A DNA stretch of 64,000 nt from Caballeronia glathei (GTDB taxonomy: Bacteria; Pseudomonadota; Gammaproteobacteria; Burkholderiales; Burkholderiaceae), in assembly GCF_000698595.1 (NCBI RefSeq), contig NZ_JFHC01000002.1, positions 186,001-250,000 on the forward strand. The letters are read 5' to 3'. Shown piece after piece: positions 53,691 to 62,374 of this stretch (its first letter is position 1; each line of letters begins with the position of its first letter). A program made the translations under genes and the position numbers. The notes beneath the pieces are model-generated. The model was not told where the DNA came from, searched no databases, and saw nothing but the letters and a program-made list of their open reading frames with translations.

Positions 53691-55970
53691 ATGCGCAAAG
53701 CCGTACTGCTATTCACCGTCCTGCTCGCGTTCGCCTTGCTCGGCTGCTTCCCGAATGCGTTCGCCAGTCCAGCGGCGCCAGCCGCTACGGACGGCCCGCA
53801 TCGCCCGCGCATCGCGCTCGTCCTGTCGGGCGGCGGCGCGCGCGGCTACGCGCACATCGGCGTGCTGAAGACGCTCGAGTCGCTGCGCGTTCCGATCGAC
53901 ATGGTGGTCGGCACGAGCATGGGGGCGGTGGTGGGCGGCCTGTACGCGTCGGGCCTGCCGGCCGAGGAACTGGAGCGCCGCGTGTCGGCGACGAACCTGG
54001 GCGAGGTCGCGTTCGACCGCATCCGCCGCTCGAGCCTGCCGCAGTCGCTGCGCGAGGACGAGGCCGAGTATCCGATCTCGATGTCGGCCGGTATCGACGA
54101 CACCGGCAAGCTCAAGCTGCCCAAGGGCTTCGTACGGGCCAACTCGTTCCTCGCGCTGATGCAGGAGTGGACCGCGCCGGTGCCGACGGCCGGGTCGTTC
54201 GACGATCTGGCGATTCCGTTTCGCGCGATCGCGACCGATCTCGAAACCGGCGAACGCGTGGTGTTCGACCACGGTTCGCTGCCGGTCGCGATCCGGGCGA
54301 GCATGGCCGCGCCGGGCCTCTTCTCGCCGATCGAGGTGAACGGCCGCACGCTCGTGGACGGCGGCCTGACCGACAACCTGCCTGTCGACGTCGCCCGCGA
54401 CCTTGGCGCGGACATCGTGATCGCGGTGGACATCGGCACGCCGCTTAAGAAACGCGGCGCGATCAACTCCCCGGCCGACGTGGCGCAGCAGATGGTCGGC
54501 ATCCTGATCGGTCAGAACGTGAAGGCGCAGCGCGACTCGCTCGGCTCAGGCGACATCCTGATCCGCCCCGACCTCGGCGATATCACCTTCACGGATTTCA
54601 CCCGCGCGCCGGAAGCGATCGCAAGCGGCAGCGCCGCCGCCGAAGCGCTCGCCACGCGCCTCGACGCGCTTGCGCTCACGCGCGAGGACTACGCCGCGTA
54701 TCGCGCGCAACATGCGCCGAGGCCAGGCGCGCGCGCGGGCGCCACGATCGACGACATCGCGGTGGACAGCCGCGGCAGCGTGCCGCCGGGCTATGTGAAG
54801 CGCTATCTGAGCGTGAAGAAGGGCGACGCCTACGATGCGCGGGACATCAACCGGCAACTCGAAACGCTCGCGACGACCGGTTATTTCGAGAGCGTCACGC
54901 ACGATTTCGTCAACGAAAACGGCGTGAACCGGCTGCGCGTCCATGCGCAGGAGAAGCAGTGGGGGCCGAATTTCCTGTTGTTCGGCCTCGGCGTATCGAC
55001 CGATTTCAACGGCAGCGGCGGCTTCGTGCTCAACGTGGGGCACCGGCGGCCGTGGATCACGGCGTCGGGACTCGAATGGCGCAACGACGTGAAGCTCGGC
55101 ACCGAGGATCTGCTGTTCCACACGGAATTGCGCCAGCCGGTGTTCAAGCGCTTCGGGTATTACGTCGCGCCGTATGTGCAGGTGTCGCAACGTTTCGTCA
55201 ACTACTACGACGGCTTCGAGCAGATCGGCCCCAGCAAGCGTCCGGTGCTGCGAACCCGCAATATCGAGGCGAAGACCGGCGTCGATTTCGCCGTGCCGAT
55301 CGCGCGGCTGGGGGAGTTGCGGCTGGGCGTGGGCGCGTCGGTGATCAACCGGCAGGTGACGCAAAGCGTGCTGGTCTTCGATGCCGACGGAAATCCCTCT
55401 TCGGTCGCGCCGACGATTCCCGCCGAAAAGCAGACGTTCGCGCGAGCCCAGGTCGTCATCGATCAGCTGGATAACGCGCTGTTCCCGCGCGCGGGGTTTT
55501 ACGTGAAGGCGGAGGCCGCGAAGTCTTTCTTGTCGAACCAGCACGACTATCAGTTTGCGCACATCACCGCCACCGGCGCGGCGAGCTTCGGGCGCCACAG
55601 CTTCAACGCGACGCTCGAGGGCGGCGCGTCGACGCATTCGAGCTCGCCGTTCTCGCTCGGGGGATTCCGCCATCTGGCGGCTTATGGTGTCAACCAGTTC
55701 ACCGGCAACTACGTCAAGTACGGCCAGTTGACGTACCAGTATCAGATCGCGTCGCCGAACGGTCAGATCGTGCGCGATCTCTATCTCGGCACGACGGGGG
55801 AGATCGGCAGTGTCGCGATTTCCGCGTCGGCGCTCAATCGCGAGCCGCTCAAGAAGAGCCTGAGCGTGTTCATCGGCACGGTGACGGCGTTCGGCCCCGC
55901 GTACGTGGGCTTCGCGGTGGCGCCGCAAGGGCAGAGCAGCCTGTACTTCCAGTTCGGCGCCAGTTTCTGA
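53691..55970 (+). CDS. Patatin-like phospholipase with POTRA and outer-membrane barrel (PlpD type, type Vd secretion)
   Basis: A 759-aa secreted lipase-translocator. A signal peptide (residues 1-26, AVLLFTVLLAFALLGCFPNAFA) is followed by a patatin domain (about 40-330): oxyanion loop SGGGARGYAH, nucleophile Ser76 in VVGTSMGAVVGG and Asp223 in LVDGGLTDNLP. A single POTRA-like region lies at about 350-425 (YLSVKKGDAYDARDINRQLE). A C-terminal Omp85/surface-antigen barrel ends in SSLYFQFGASF with terminal Phe. This matches Pseudomonas PlpD, whose patatin domain is translocated by its own barrel. The expected activity is phospholipase A1. It is monocistronic and divergent from the MASE1 operon across a 277-bp AT-rich gap. 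Confidence 0.92.
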   Translation: MRKAVLLFTVLLAFALLGCFPNAFASPAAPAATDGPHRPRIALVLSGGGARGYAHIGVLKTLESLRVPIDMVVGTSMGAVVGGLYASGLPAEELERRVSATNLGEVAFDRIRRSSLPQSLREDEAEYPISMSAGIDDTGKLKLPKGFVRANSFLALMQEWTAPVPTAGSFDDLAIPFRAIATDLETGERVVFDHGSLPVAIRASMAAPGLFSPIEVNGRTLVDGGLTDNLPVDVARDLGADIVIAVDIGTPLKKRGAINSPADVAQQMVGILIGQNVKAQRDSLGSGDILIRPDLGDITFTDFTRAPEAIASGSAAAEALATRLDALALTREDYAAYRAQHAPRPGARAGATIDDIAVDSRGSVPPGYVKRYLSVKKGDAYDARDINRQLETLATTGYFESVTHDFVNENGVNRLRVHAQEKQWGPNFLLFGLGVSTDFNGSGGFVLNVGHRRPWITASGLEWRNDVKLGTEDLLFHTELRQPVFKRFGYYVAPYVQVSQRFVNYYDGFEQIGPSKRPVLRTRNIEAKTGVDFAVPIARLGELRLGVGASVINRQVTQSVLVFDADGNPSSVAPTIPAEKQTFARAQVVIDQLDNALFPRAGFYVKAEAAKSFLSNQHDYQFAHITATGAASFGRHSFNATLEGGASTHSSSPFSLGGFRHLAAYGVNQFTGNYVKYGQLTYQYQIASPNGQIVRDLYLGTTGEIGSVAISASALNREPLKKSLSVFIGTVTAFGPAYVGFAVAPQGQSSLYFQFGASF

Positions 55971-55979
55971 CGCGGCAAT

Positions 55980-56015
55980 AAAAAACGGTGCGATACCCTT
56001 TCGGGCACCGCACCG
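55980..56015 (-). terminator. Terminator of the porin gene
   Basis: The CGGTGCG / CGCACCG stem (55986-55992 with 56009-56015) encloses CCC-TTTC-GGG. On the minus strand it is followed by TTTTTTATTG. Confidence 0.8.
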
Positions 56016-56075
56016 ATACGCGCCTCTCGCAGCAGCGTGAAAACTCTCTGAAACTTTTTTTCCGGGACCCGCTGA

Positions 56076-57230
56076 TTAGAACGAGTGCTGGATACCCGCG
56101 TACACGCCCGTCTGGCTGTGGCCGGCGAACGGGTTGTCGGTTGCGGCGTTCGTGCCGAAGTTGTTGGCGTTCAGGCCGTAGTTGGCCGTCTTGCTGTTCT
56201 GCACCGTCGCGACCTGGAGGTCGAGCAGCGTGCGCTTGGACAGGTTGTACGAGCCGCCGACCGTGTAGATCGTCGCATTGCCGGCGCCGTTGTTGCCGTT
56301 CACGTGGTAGACGGCCGCGATCAGCGCGGCTGCCGGCGTGGCTTGCCACGTCACGCCGCCCCATTCGTGGTCGAGCGTGGTCGGCTGGCCGGGCAGCTGG
56401 CCCGTCATGCCCGAGCTGCGGATCGCCTGATAGGCTGCCTGGATCTTGAACTGGCCGAGGAACACGTTGACCGCTGCCGTGTATTCGCGCGAGAACGCGT
56501 ACACGCCGGCTCCGGAGTTCGCCGAGTTCACCGGGTCGTAGTTGCCGCCGAGCGTACCGTTGGCCGGGTTGCGGATTTCGTCGTACATGGCGCGGACCTG
56601 GAAGATCGGTGCCGTGTAGGTGACCTGCAGACCGCCTTCGCGGCCTTGCGGCGTCGTGCCGTTACCGTTCCAGTTCGTGGCGTTCGACAGAGCGTACTGG
56701 CCGTACACGTCAAAGCCGTAGAGCTTGGGCGACTGGTACGAAATGTTGTTGCTCGATTGCGGCCAGTTGCGGCCACGCACCAGCGACGCCGACGACCAGT
56801 TCGACTGGCCGAACGGATCGAAGTCCCACACGCCGTTCGCGATGAAGAGCTCGCGGCCCAACAGCAGCGTACCGAACTGGTTGCTCGCGATACCGACGGT
56901 TGCCCAGCGATTGAAGATGCCGTTGTTGCCCGGGCCCTGACCCGTCATGGTGTTGAAGCTGCCTTCCAACTGGAACACGGCCTTGTAGCCGCCGCCCAGG
57001 TCTTCAGCGCCCTTCAAGCCCCAGAGGCTCGTGCCCCAGTCGCCGCTTTCCGCGCGGAAACGGTGCGAGCTGCCGGTGGCGGGACCGCTGCCTGCGCCAG
57101 TCGGCCCGGTCGGCACGCCGTTCATGTATTCCAGCCCCGCGTCCAGGCGGCCGTACAGCGTCACGCTGCTTTGAGCGTGGGCCGCAGCGCCCACCGTCAG
57201 CAGCGATGCCGCGAGCAAAGCTTTCTTCAT
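56076..57230 (-). CDS. Trimeric outer-membrane porin (Burkholderia OmpC-like)
   Basis: A 384-aa general diffusion porin. The Sec signal peptide KKALLAASLLTVGAAAHAQ precedes SSVTLYGRLDAGLEYMN, the standard Burkholderiales porin start. Alternating beta strands run to the C-terminal YAGIQHSF ending in Phe, recognised by the BAM complex. Typical blocks are SGDWGTSLWGLKGAEDLGGG and ATVGIASNQFGTLLLGRE. Two tandem ATGs exist (57233, 57230); GGAGG is spaced correctly only for 57230. The gene has its own terminator and a 545-bp upstream region. Confidence 0.95.
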   Translation of the reverse strand: MKKALLAASLLTVGAAAHAQSSVTLYGRLDAGLEYMNGVPTGPTGAGSGPATGSSHRFRAESGDWGTSLWGLKGAEDLGGGYKAVFQLEGSFNTMTGQGPGNNGIFNRWATVGIASNQFGTLLLGRELFIANGVWDFDPFGQSNWSSASLVRGRNWPQSSNNISYQSPKLYGFDVYGQYALSNATNWNGNGTTPQGREGGLQVTYTAPIFQVRAMYDEIRNPANGTLGGNYDPVNSANSGAGVYAFSREYTAAVNVFLGQFKIQAAYQAIRSSGMTGQLPGQPTTLDHEWGGVTWQATPAAALIAAVYHVNGNNGAGNATIYTVGGSYNLSKRTLLDLQVATVQNSKTANYGLNANNFGTNAATDNPFAGHSQTGVYAGIQHSF

Positions 57231-57775
57231 CATCTCCTCCAACCCTGTCAAAAAAAGGAACCCAAGTGCCGCCGTGTGGTCCGGTGCTGGTGCACCCAAC
57301 CGGAAATCGATTTCAGAGGGAATGACACGCGACTGGCCGCTACGTCTCTTGTGATTCGCGCCTGTGGGTGGCGCGAATGTGACCGCCGACCATAGGGTCC
57401 GGTGTCTCCTCAGTTCTTTTTGAAGTAAAACTACTTTTTGTGAACTTCGTTTTGGTACTTTGGTTACTAATTTAGCAAAATACGTTTTTCCCGCCAAAGA
57501 AATTTGCGGATTCCTACTTTTGTGTCTCGTAAATGCAATGCCGATGCAGTGTGTTCACTTTGTGGCGCGTTGCATAAACGGCGCAAACCCTTGTCGGAAA
57601 AGGTTTTTATCGATATGTAAGCTTTGAGTTAAGGAATGACTCTATTGACTGAAGGGAGCGTGGGGGCTAGGCCGGAACACGCCGGATAGACGGCAACCGG
57701 CCTGACCAAATCGGCGGGCGTAAAAAAAGCGCCTTGCGGCGCTTTCTGGTTTTTGTAGCAAGACAACATCGCATG
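57231..57775. other. Porin upstream region
   Basis: No gene is supported in these 545 bases. The part from about 57415 to 57500 is unusually AT-rich. It contains an inverted repeat AAGTA-AAAC-TACTT (57423-57436) and a direct repeat TTTGGTAC / TTTGGTTAC (57451-57467), both candidate regulator sites for the porin. The right end holds the terminator of the amino acid ABC operon. Confidence 0.5.
57722..57745. terminator. Terminator of the amino acid ABC operon
   Basis: A perfect AAAGCGCC-TTGC-GGCGCTTT stem (57726-57745) is followed on the minus strand by seven T. Confidence 0.88.
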
Positions 57776-58555
57776 TCACTTCAGGCTGCCCGAAAGGAAC
57801 TGCCGCAGACGCTCGCTTCGGGTGTTGCCGAAGACTTCGTCCGGGTGGCCTTCCTCCTCGATGCGCCCCTGATGCAGGAACACCACGTGGTTCGACACAT
57901 TCCGTGCGAACGCCATTTCATGCGTGACGACGATCATCGTGCGGCCTTCCTCGGCGAGCGTCTGCATCACCTTCAGCACCTCGCCGACGAGTTCCGGATC
58001 GAGCGCGGAGGTGGGTTCGTCGAAGAGCATCACGTCGGGGTGCATCGCGAGCGCGCGGGCGATCGCGACGCGCTGCTGCTGGCCCCCCGACAAATGCGAC
58101 GGATACTGCTTCTCCACGCGCGGCGCGAGTCCGACCTTTTCGAGATACAGGCGGGCGCGGTCCTCGGCGTCCTTCTTCGAGAGCCCGAGCACGTTCACCG
58201 GCGCCTCGGTCACGTTCTCCAGCACGTTCATGTGCGACCAGAGGTTGAAGTGCTGGAAGACCATTGAGAGCTTCGAGCGCACCTGGCGCAACTGTTTCTG
58301 GTCGGCCACCTTGAGCGCGCCCGTCTTGTCCTTCATCGTGCGCACTTCCTGGCCGTCGACGAAAATGCGCCCCTGGTTCGGCTGCTCCAGAAAGTTGATA
58401 CAGCGCAGCATCGTGCTCTTGCCGGAGCCGGACGAGCCGATGATGCTGATCACGTCGCCGGCTTTCGCCTTCAGCGACACGCCCTTCAACACTTCGTTGC
58501 TGCCGTACTGCTTGTGCAGGTCGTCGACGAAAAGCTTTTGCATCTGTGCATTCAT
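57776..58555 (-). CDS. hisP: Histidine/arginine-type ABC importer, ATP-binding protein
   Basis: A 259-aa ATPase of the polar amino acid group. Walker A is [14 protein letters not shown], the signature is [19 protein letters not shown], Walker B is [15 protein letters not shown] and the H-loop is VVTHEMAFA. The insertion [20 protein letters not shown] is typical of HisP/ArtP-like proteins of the lysine/arginine/ornithine/histidine systems. It is the last gene of the operon. The specific ligand cannot be told, because the operon's binding-protein gene is broken. Confidence 0.93.
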   Translation of the reverse strand: MNAQMQKLFVDDLHKQYGSNEVLKGVSLKAKAGDVISIIGSSGSGKSTMLRCINFLEQPNQGRIFVDGQEVRTMKDKTGALKVADQKQLRQVRSKLSMVFQHFNLWSHMNVLENVTEAPVNVLGLSKKDAEDRARLYLEKVGLAPRVEKQYPSHLSGGQQQRVAIARALAMHPDVMLFDEPTSALDPELVGEVLKVMQTLAEEGRTMIVVTHEMAFARNVSNHVVFLHQGRIEEEGHPDEVFGNTRSERLRQFLSGSLK

Positions 58556-58571
58556 GTGCGGTCCTGGGAGG

Positions 58572-59285
58572 CTATTTACCCTGCGGCCGCAGGTACGCGA
58601 GCCAGCGATGCTCGGCCCGGCGGAACAGCCACACGAGCGCGAACGAAATCACGAGATAGAGCAGGGCGGCGATGCCGAACGCCTCGAACGAACGATACGT
58701 GGCCGAATTCACGTCGCGGGCGATCTTAAGGATGTCCGGCACCGTCGCCGTGAAGGCGACCGTCGTGGCGTGCAGCATCAGGATCACTTCGTTGCTGTAG
58801 TAGGGCAGCGCGCGCCTGAGCGCCGAGGGCAGGATCACGCGCCGGTACAGCGTGAAGCCCGACATGCCGTACGCGCGCGCCGCCTCGATCTCGCCGTAGG
58901 GCGTCGCCTTGATCGCGCCGGCGAAGATTTCGGTGGTGTACGCGCAGGTGTTCAGCGTGAACGCGAGCAGCGTGCAGTTCATGCCGTTGCGGAAGAACTC
59001 GTTGAGCAGCATGTGGTCGCGCACCACCTGCAGGCTGTAGAGGCCGGTGTAGCAGAGCAGCAGCTGCACATAGAGCGGCGTGCCGCGGAAGATATATGTA
59101 TACAGCCACACGCCGCGCGACAGGATCTTGTTTTTCGAGACGCGCGCTACGGCGAGCGGCACCGAAAGACAGAAACCGAGCGCGATCGACACCACCAGCA
59201 GCCACATCGTGATGGCGAGGCCGGTGATGCGGTAGCCGTCCGTGAAGAGATAGTTCTTCCAGTATTCCTGGATGATTTCGAGCAT
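58572..59285 (-). CDS. hisM: Histidine/arginine-type ABC importer, permease HisM
   Basis: A 237-aa HisM-like inner-membrane permease with five hydrophobic segments and the coupling motif [40 protein letters not shown] is the conserved HEAT-type N-terminal block of amino acid permeases. It pairs with HisQ. It lies 16 bp before hisP and 19 bp after hisQ. Confidence 0.93.
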   Translation of the reverse strand: MLEIIQEYWKNYLFTDGYRITGLAITMWLLVVSIALGFCLSVPLAVARVSKNKILSRGVWLYTYIFRGTPLYVQLLLCYTGLYSLQVVRDHMLLNEFFRNGMNCTLLAFTLNTCAYTTEIFAGAIKATPYGEIEAARAYGMSGFTLYRRVILPSALRRALPYYSNEVILMLHATTVAFTATVPDILKIARDVNSATYRSFEAFGIAALLYLVISFALVWLFRRAEHRWLAYLRPQGK

Positions 59286-59304
59286 GAGGTCCGCCGCTTG
59301 GGGT

Positions 59305-59994
59305 CTACAGGTCTGCCTTGCGCACGCCGATCGAATAGCGGCGTTCCAGCCAGATCAGCACGAGATTCGAGAGGGTGGTGATCGCGAGGTAGATCGCGCC
59401 GGCGAGCAGCGTGAAGAAGAAAAAGCGCAGGGTGCCCTTGCCGGCGTCCTGCGAAGCCTTCACGACGTCGGCGAGGCCGATGATCGACACGAGCGCCGTC
59501 GCCTTCACCATCACCTGCCAGTTGTTGCCGATGCCGGGCAGCGCGAAGCGCATCATCTGCGGGAACATGATGCGCGAGAACGTCTGCCACGGCGTCATGC
59601 CGTAGGCGGCGCCCGCTTCCAGCTGCCCGCGCGGCACGGAAAGAAACGCGCCGCGGAAGGTTTCGGTGAAATACGCGCCGTAGATGAAGCCGAGCACGAG
59701 GATGCCGGCGAGAAACGGATCGATGTCGATCTGGTCCAGGCCCATGAGGTCGGTGAGATCGTTCAGCCAGATCTGGATGCTGTAGAAGAGCAGCAGCATC
59801 AGCACGAGATCCGGGACGCCGCGAATGAGCGTCGTATACAGCGTGCCGATGCCCGACGAAATGCGGTTCCGGGAGAGCTTCGCGGCCGCGCCGATGAGGC
59901 CGATCACGAAAGCGAACGCGAGCGAGAGCACCGCCAGTTTGACGGTTTGCCAAGTGCCCGCGAGAATCAGCGGCCCGTAGCCTTGCAGAAACAT
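59305..59994 (-). CDS. hisQ: Histidine/arginine-type ABC importer, permease HisQ
   Basis: A 229-aa HisQ-like inner-membrane permease with five hydrophobic segments. The N-terminal block is TLIRGVPDLVLMLLLFYSIQI and the coupling motif is GAFLSVPRGQLEAGAAYGMTPW. It forms the heterodimeric channel with HisM. It starts 85 bp after the remnant of the binding-protein gene, the normal position for the first permease of such an operon. Confidence 0.93.
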   Translation of the reverse strand: MFLQGYGPLILAGTWQTVKLAVLSLAFAFVIGLIGAAAKLSRNRISSGIGTLYTTLIRGVPDLVLMLLLFYSIQIWLNDLTDLMGLDQIDIDPFLAGILVLGFIYGAYFTETFRGAFLSVPRGQLEAGAAYGMTPWQTFSRIMFPQMMRFALPGIGNNWQVMVKATALVSIIGLADVVKASQDAGKGTLRFFFFTLLAGAIYLAITTLSNLVLIWLERRYSIGVRKADL

Positions 59995-60079
59995 GGTGAT
60001 TCCTTGATGACGTGCGCTGTGCCGCCCGATGGACGGCGCGCGTCCCCTGCCGTGTCAGCAGCGGCTGCGCGCCATGGCG

Positions 60080-60247
60080 CTACTTGTCCGAATAGATCGC
60101 GAAGTCGAAGTGTCTGTCTTCAGCCTTCTTGAACGTGCCGTCCCGATGGACCCCGGCGATCGCCTGATTGAACGCCGTCTTCCAGTCCTTTGCCGCGGCG
60201 CCCGCGGCCACGGGGGCCAGCGCGACGCACAGAGCGAGCTTCTTCAT
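60080..60247 (-). pseudogene. Internally deleted periplasmic binding protein of the hisQMP operon
   Basis: A 55-codon open frame joins the two ends of a HisJ/ArgT-like binding protein. Residues 1-19 are its signal peptide (MKKLALCVALAPVAAGAAA). The rest, from about DWKTAFNQAIAG to the stop, is the family's C-terminus (VHRDGTFKKAEDRHFDFAIY). About 200 residues forming the two ligand lobes are missing. The deletion is in frame, and the ribosome binding site GGAGAAACA before ATG 60247 is intact, so a short useless peptide may still be made. The three transporter genes downstream remain intact. Confidence 0.85.
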
Positions 60248-60706
60248 GTTTCTCCTCAATCGGACGGATCGCCGCCCGGCGGGTCTTCAAGCTTCGACCG
60301 GGCACGGGGCGCCGACGGTCGATATTCTAGGCTTTCAAAATTGGGGCACGGTGTTTTTGCGACACGCTCCGGGGCTTGTTCGGCCTTGTTGGGCCTTGCA
60401 CTGGCTCGTTCCGGCCGCCTCGGAGCTTTCAGCGCCGCTTTTGCGCCGCTTTCGCGTCTCCGCCCGTGCCATTCATTCACCGCCGGGGCCGCACGAAGCC
60501 GCGCCGGGAAAGCCGCGCCGCCCGCTGCCCGGGCGCCAGCGCCGAAAAGCGCGGTATTTTACCCGAAGCCGCCCGCCGCGCCAGCGCTCCCGGATTGCTT
60601 CGATTACGTCCGTTTTCAGGACGGTGTAGTGCCGTCGCACCGGTTGTTCGGCGCCGTGTCCGCCCTTACATTCGATCCATCGCAAAAATCAACCGGGAGA
60701 ACCGAG
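60248..60706. other. Divergent region between the binding-protein remnant and pirin genes
   Basis: No gene is supported in these 459 bases. They should hold the promoters of the amino acid ABC operon (minus) and the pirin gene (plus). A minus-strand TAGAAT at 60329-60324 is a possible -10 element without a good -35. Open frames in this stretch are proline/arginine-rich and not protein-like. Confidence 0.4.
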
Positions 60707-61405
60707 ATGCTTGAGATTCGACGCGGCAACGAGCGCGGACACGCCAACCACGGCTGGCTGGATTCGTATCACAGCTTTTCCTTCGCCGACTATCACGATC
60801 CGGAGCACGTCCATTTCGGCGCGCTGCGCGTGATCAACGAGGACCGCGTGGCGGGCGGGCAGGGCTTCGGCACGCACGGACACCGGGACATGGAAATCGT
60901 GAGCTACGTGCTGGAAGGCGCGCTCGCGCACCGCGACAGCATGGGCAACGGCTCGACGATCCGTCCCGGCGACGTGCAGCGCATGAGCGCCGGCACCGGC
61001 GTGCGGCACAGCGAGTTCAACGGCTCGCCGACCGACACCGCGCATTTCCTGCAGATCTGGATCATCCCGGATGCGCCGGGCGGCGCGCCGGGCTACGAGG
61101 AAAAGCGCTTCGACGACGCCGAGAAGCGCGGCCGCCTGCGCGTGATCGCGTCGCCGCACGGGCGCGACGGCGCGGTGAAGATCGGCGCCGACACCGAGAT
61201 CTACGCGGGTCTCGTCGACGGTGACGAGCGCGTCGAGTTCGACGTGCCCGCCGGCCGGCGCGTGTACGTGCACGTGGCGCGCGGGGCGGTGTCGGTGAAC
61301 GGCGAGGCGCTCGAAGCAGGCGACGCCGCGAAACTCGTCGATGTGCCGAAGGTGACGCTCGAGCGCGGCGCCGCCGCCGAAGTGCTGCTGTTCGATCTCG
61401 GCTGA
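60707..61405 (+). CDS. Pirin family protein (YhhW-like)
   Basis: A 232-aa bicupin. The N-terminal cupin has the metal site FGTHGHRDMEI (two His) and GTGVRHSEFN (His and Glu), matching E. coli YhhW, which has quercetin 2,3-dioxygenase activity in vitro. The opening blocks ANHGWLDSYHSFSFADYHDPEH (in pieces) and FGALRVINEDRV are diagnostic of the YhhW group. The C-terminal cupin lacks metal ligands. The physiological role in bacteria is unclear. The start is ATG 60707 with GGGAGA upstream; the open frame extends further without conservation. A terminator follows at 61458-61487. Confidence 0.92.
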   Translation: MLEIRRGNERGHANHGWLDSYHSFSFADYHDPEHVHFGALRVINEDRVAGGQGFGTHGHRDMEIVSYVLEGALAHRDSMGNGSTIRPGDVQRMSAGTGVRHSEFNGSPTDTAHFLQIWIIPDAPGGAPGYEEKRFDDAEKRGRLRVIASPHGRDGAVKIGADTEIYAGLVDGDERVEFDVPAGRRVYVHVARGAVSVNGEALEAGDAAKLVDVPKVTLERGAAAEVLLFDLG

Positions 61406-61457
61406 GGCTTGGGCTTGCGCCAGCGCACTATATGTAGAAGCAAAGTGTGGAAGCAAG

Positions 61458-61487
61458 AAAGCCGCGGGATCGCTCCCGCGGCTTTTT
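61458..61487. terminator. Bidirectional rho-independent terminator
   Basis: The AAAGCCGCGGGA-TCGC-TCCCGCGGC stem is followed by six T and lies between the convergent pirin and Spy-like genes. Confidence 0.9.
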
Positions 61488-61510
61488 TCATTGCGGCGGC
61501 ACGCGGCGCC

Positions 61511-61579
61511 TTACGGCTTCAGCGTCTCCCGCCTTACTGCTTCAGCGCCTCCTGCCTTACGGCTTGAGCGTCGCCGAAG
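61511..61579. repeat. Three 23-bp tandem units over the 3' end of the Spy-like gene
   Basis: Units start at 61511, 61534 and 61557 (TTACGGCTTCAGCGTC, TTACTGCTTCAGCGCC, TTACGGCTTGAGCGTC and so on). Each begins with TTA, the complement of the gene's TAA stop. The last coding residues and the stop have thus been copied twice downstream, out of phase with each other. Confidence 0.85.
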
Positions 61580-62144
61580 CGCCTGCCGGCGCGTCCGCGG
61601 CCCCGTGCTGCTTGCCCCAGCGCTCATGCATTTTCTTGCCACGCTCGTGCATCTTTGCGAAGTGCTTCTTCAATGCCGTGCTGACCGTGGTCTTCTGCTG
61701 GTCGTTCAGCGAGTTGTAGAAGTTCAGCCATGCAGCGGACGTCTGCTCGCGCAACTGCTCGTTCTGCTGCTCGATTTTCTGATGCGCCGCGTGCATCGCG
61801 TTCAGATCGAGAATCGGCTGCTGCTGCATCTGCTCGAATTGCTGATGCATCTGCCTGCGGCTCTCGCGCATCGCGGCGCGGTTCTGCTTCATCGTGTCGA
61901 GCGCGGTCTGCCACAGCTTCTCCTGATCGGCGTTAAGCTTCAACTGGCCGTGCAACTGGTTCAGCTGCTGCTGCATGCGCTGCTCCATCCGGTGGTGGCC
62001 GCCGTGGCCGCCCATGCTCATTTCCGCACCCGGGCCGCCGGGAGGCGGCGCGTCGGCCGCGGCGGGCGTGGCTGCGCTGGCGGCGCCGATGGTCATGGCA
62101 AGCGCCGCGGCGGTGATGGCGAGGATTCTGGTTTGCTTCAGCAT
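61557..62144 (-). CDS. Spy/CpxP-like periplasmic LTXXQ-type protein
   Basis: A 195-aa exported protein. The Sec signal peptide (LKQTRILAITAAALAMTIGAASA) is followed by a Gly/Met/His-rich linker (MSMGGHGGHHRMEQRM). A long helical Gln/Met-rich region follows with LNADQEKLWQTALD and LNDQQKTTVSTALKKHF, the two LTxxQ-like motifs. CpxP and Spy bind envelope-stress clients or the sensor kinase in the periplasm. The His/Met content also suggests metal binding. It is divergent from an OmpR-type response regulator, the arrangement seen for cpxP and cpxRA. Confidence 0.85.
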   Translation of the reverse strand: MLKQTRILAITAAALAMTIGAASAATPAAADAPPPGGPGAEMSMGGHGGHHRMEQRMQQQLNQLHGQLKLNADQEKLWQTALDTMKQNRAAMRESRRQMHQQFEQMQQQPILDLNAMHAAHQKIEQQNEQLREQTSAAWLNFYNSLNDQQKTTVSTALKKHFAKMHERGKKMHERWGKQHGAADAPAGASATLKP

Positions 62145-62253
62145 CGTCTACTCCTGTTGTTGATTGCGAAGCCGAGTCGGCGTGGTTCGGACCCGTGTGT
62201 CGAAACCCGCGCCTTCGGTGAGACACAGCGTAGAGTTTCCTCAGCCCGTCCGT

Positions 62254-62318
62254 GTTACGGCATACGTCGTGCTTGTTACGCAGCTTTACGAGTCGCTTTC
62301 GCGGTAACACGCGGTAAC
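62254..62318. promoter_or_regulatory. Candidate response-regulator boxes in the divergent promoter
   Basis: Two GTTACG boxes (62254-62259, 62275-62280) lie 21 bp apart. Two CGCGGTAAC boxes (62300-62308, 62310-62318) lie 10 bp apart. They are direct repeats on helical phasing, as OmpR-family dimers require, between the Spy-like gene and the response regulator gene. Confidence 0.55.
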
Positions 62319-62374
62319 CCTTTATGGAGCTTTCACCGCAAATACGGCACCACTCACGCGTTAAACTTCATCAC

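Noticed and set aside
60341..60360. Possible sigma54 promoter (GGGGCACGG...TTTTTGC) upstream of the pirin gene
   Set aside because: The spacing between the GG and GC elements is 12 rather than 10 bases, so it does not fit the sigma54 consensus.
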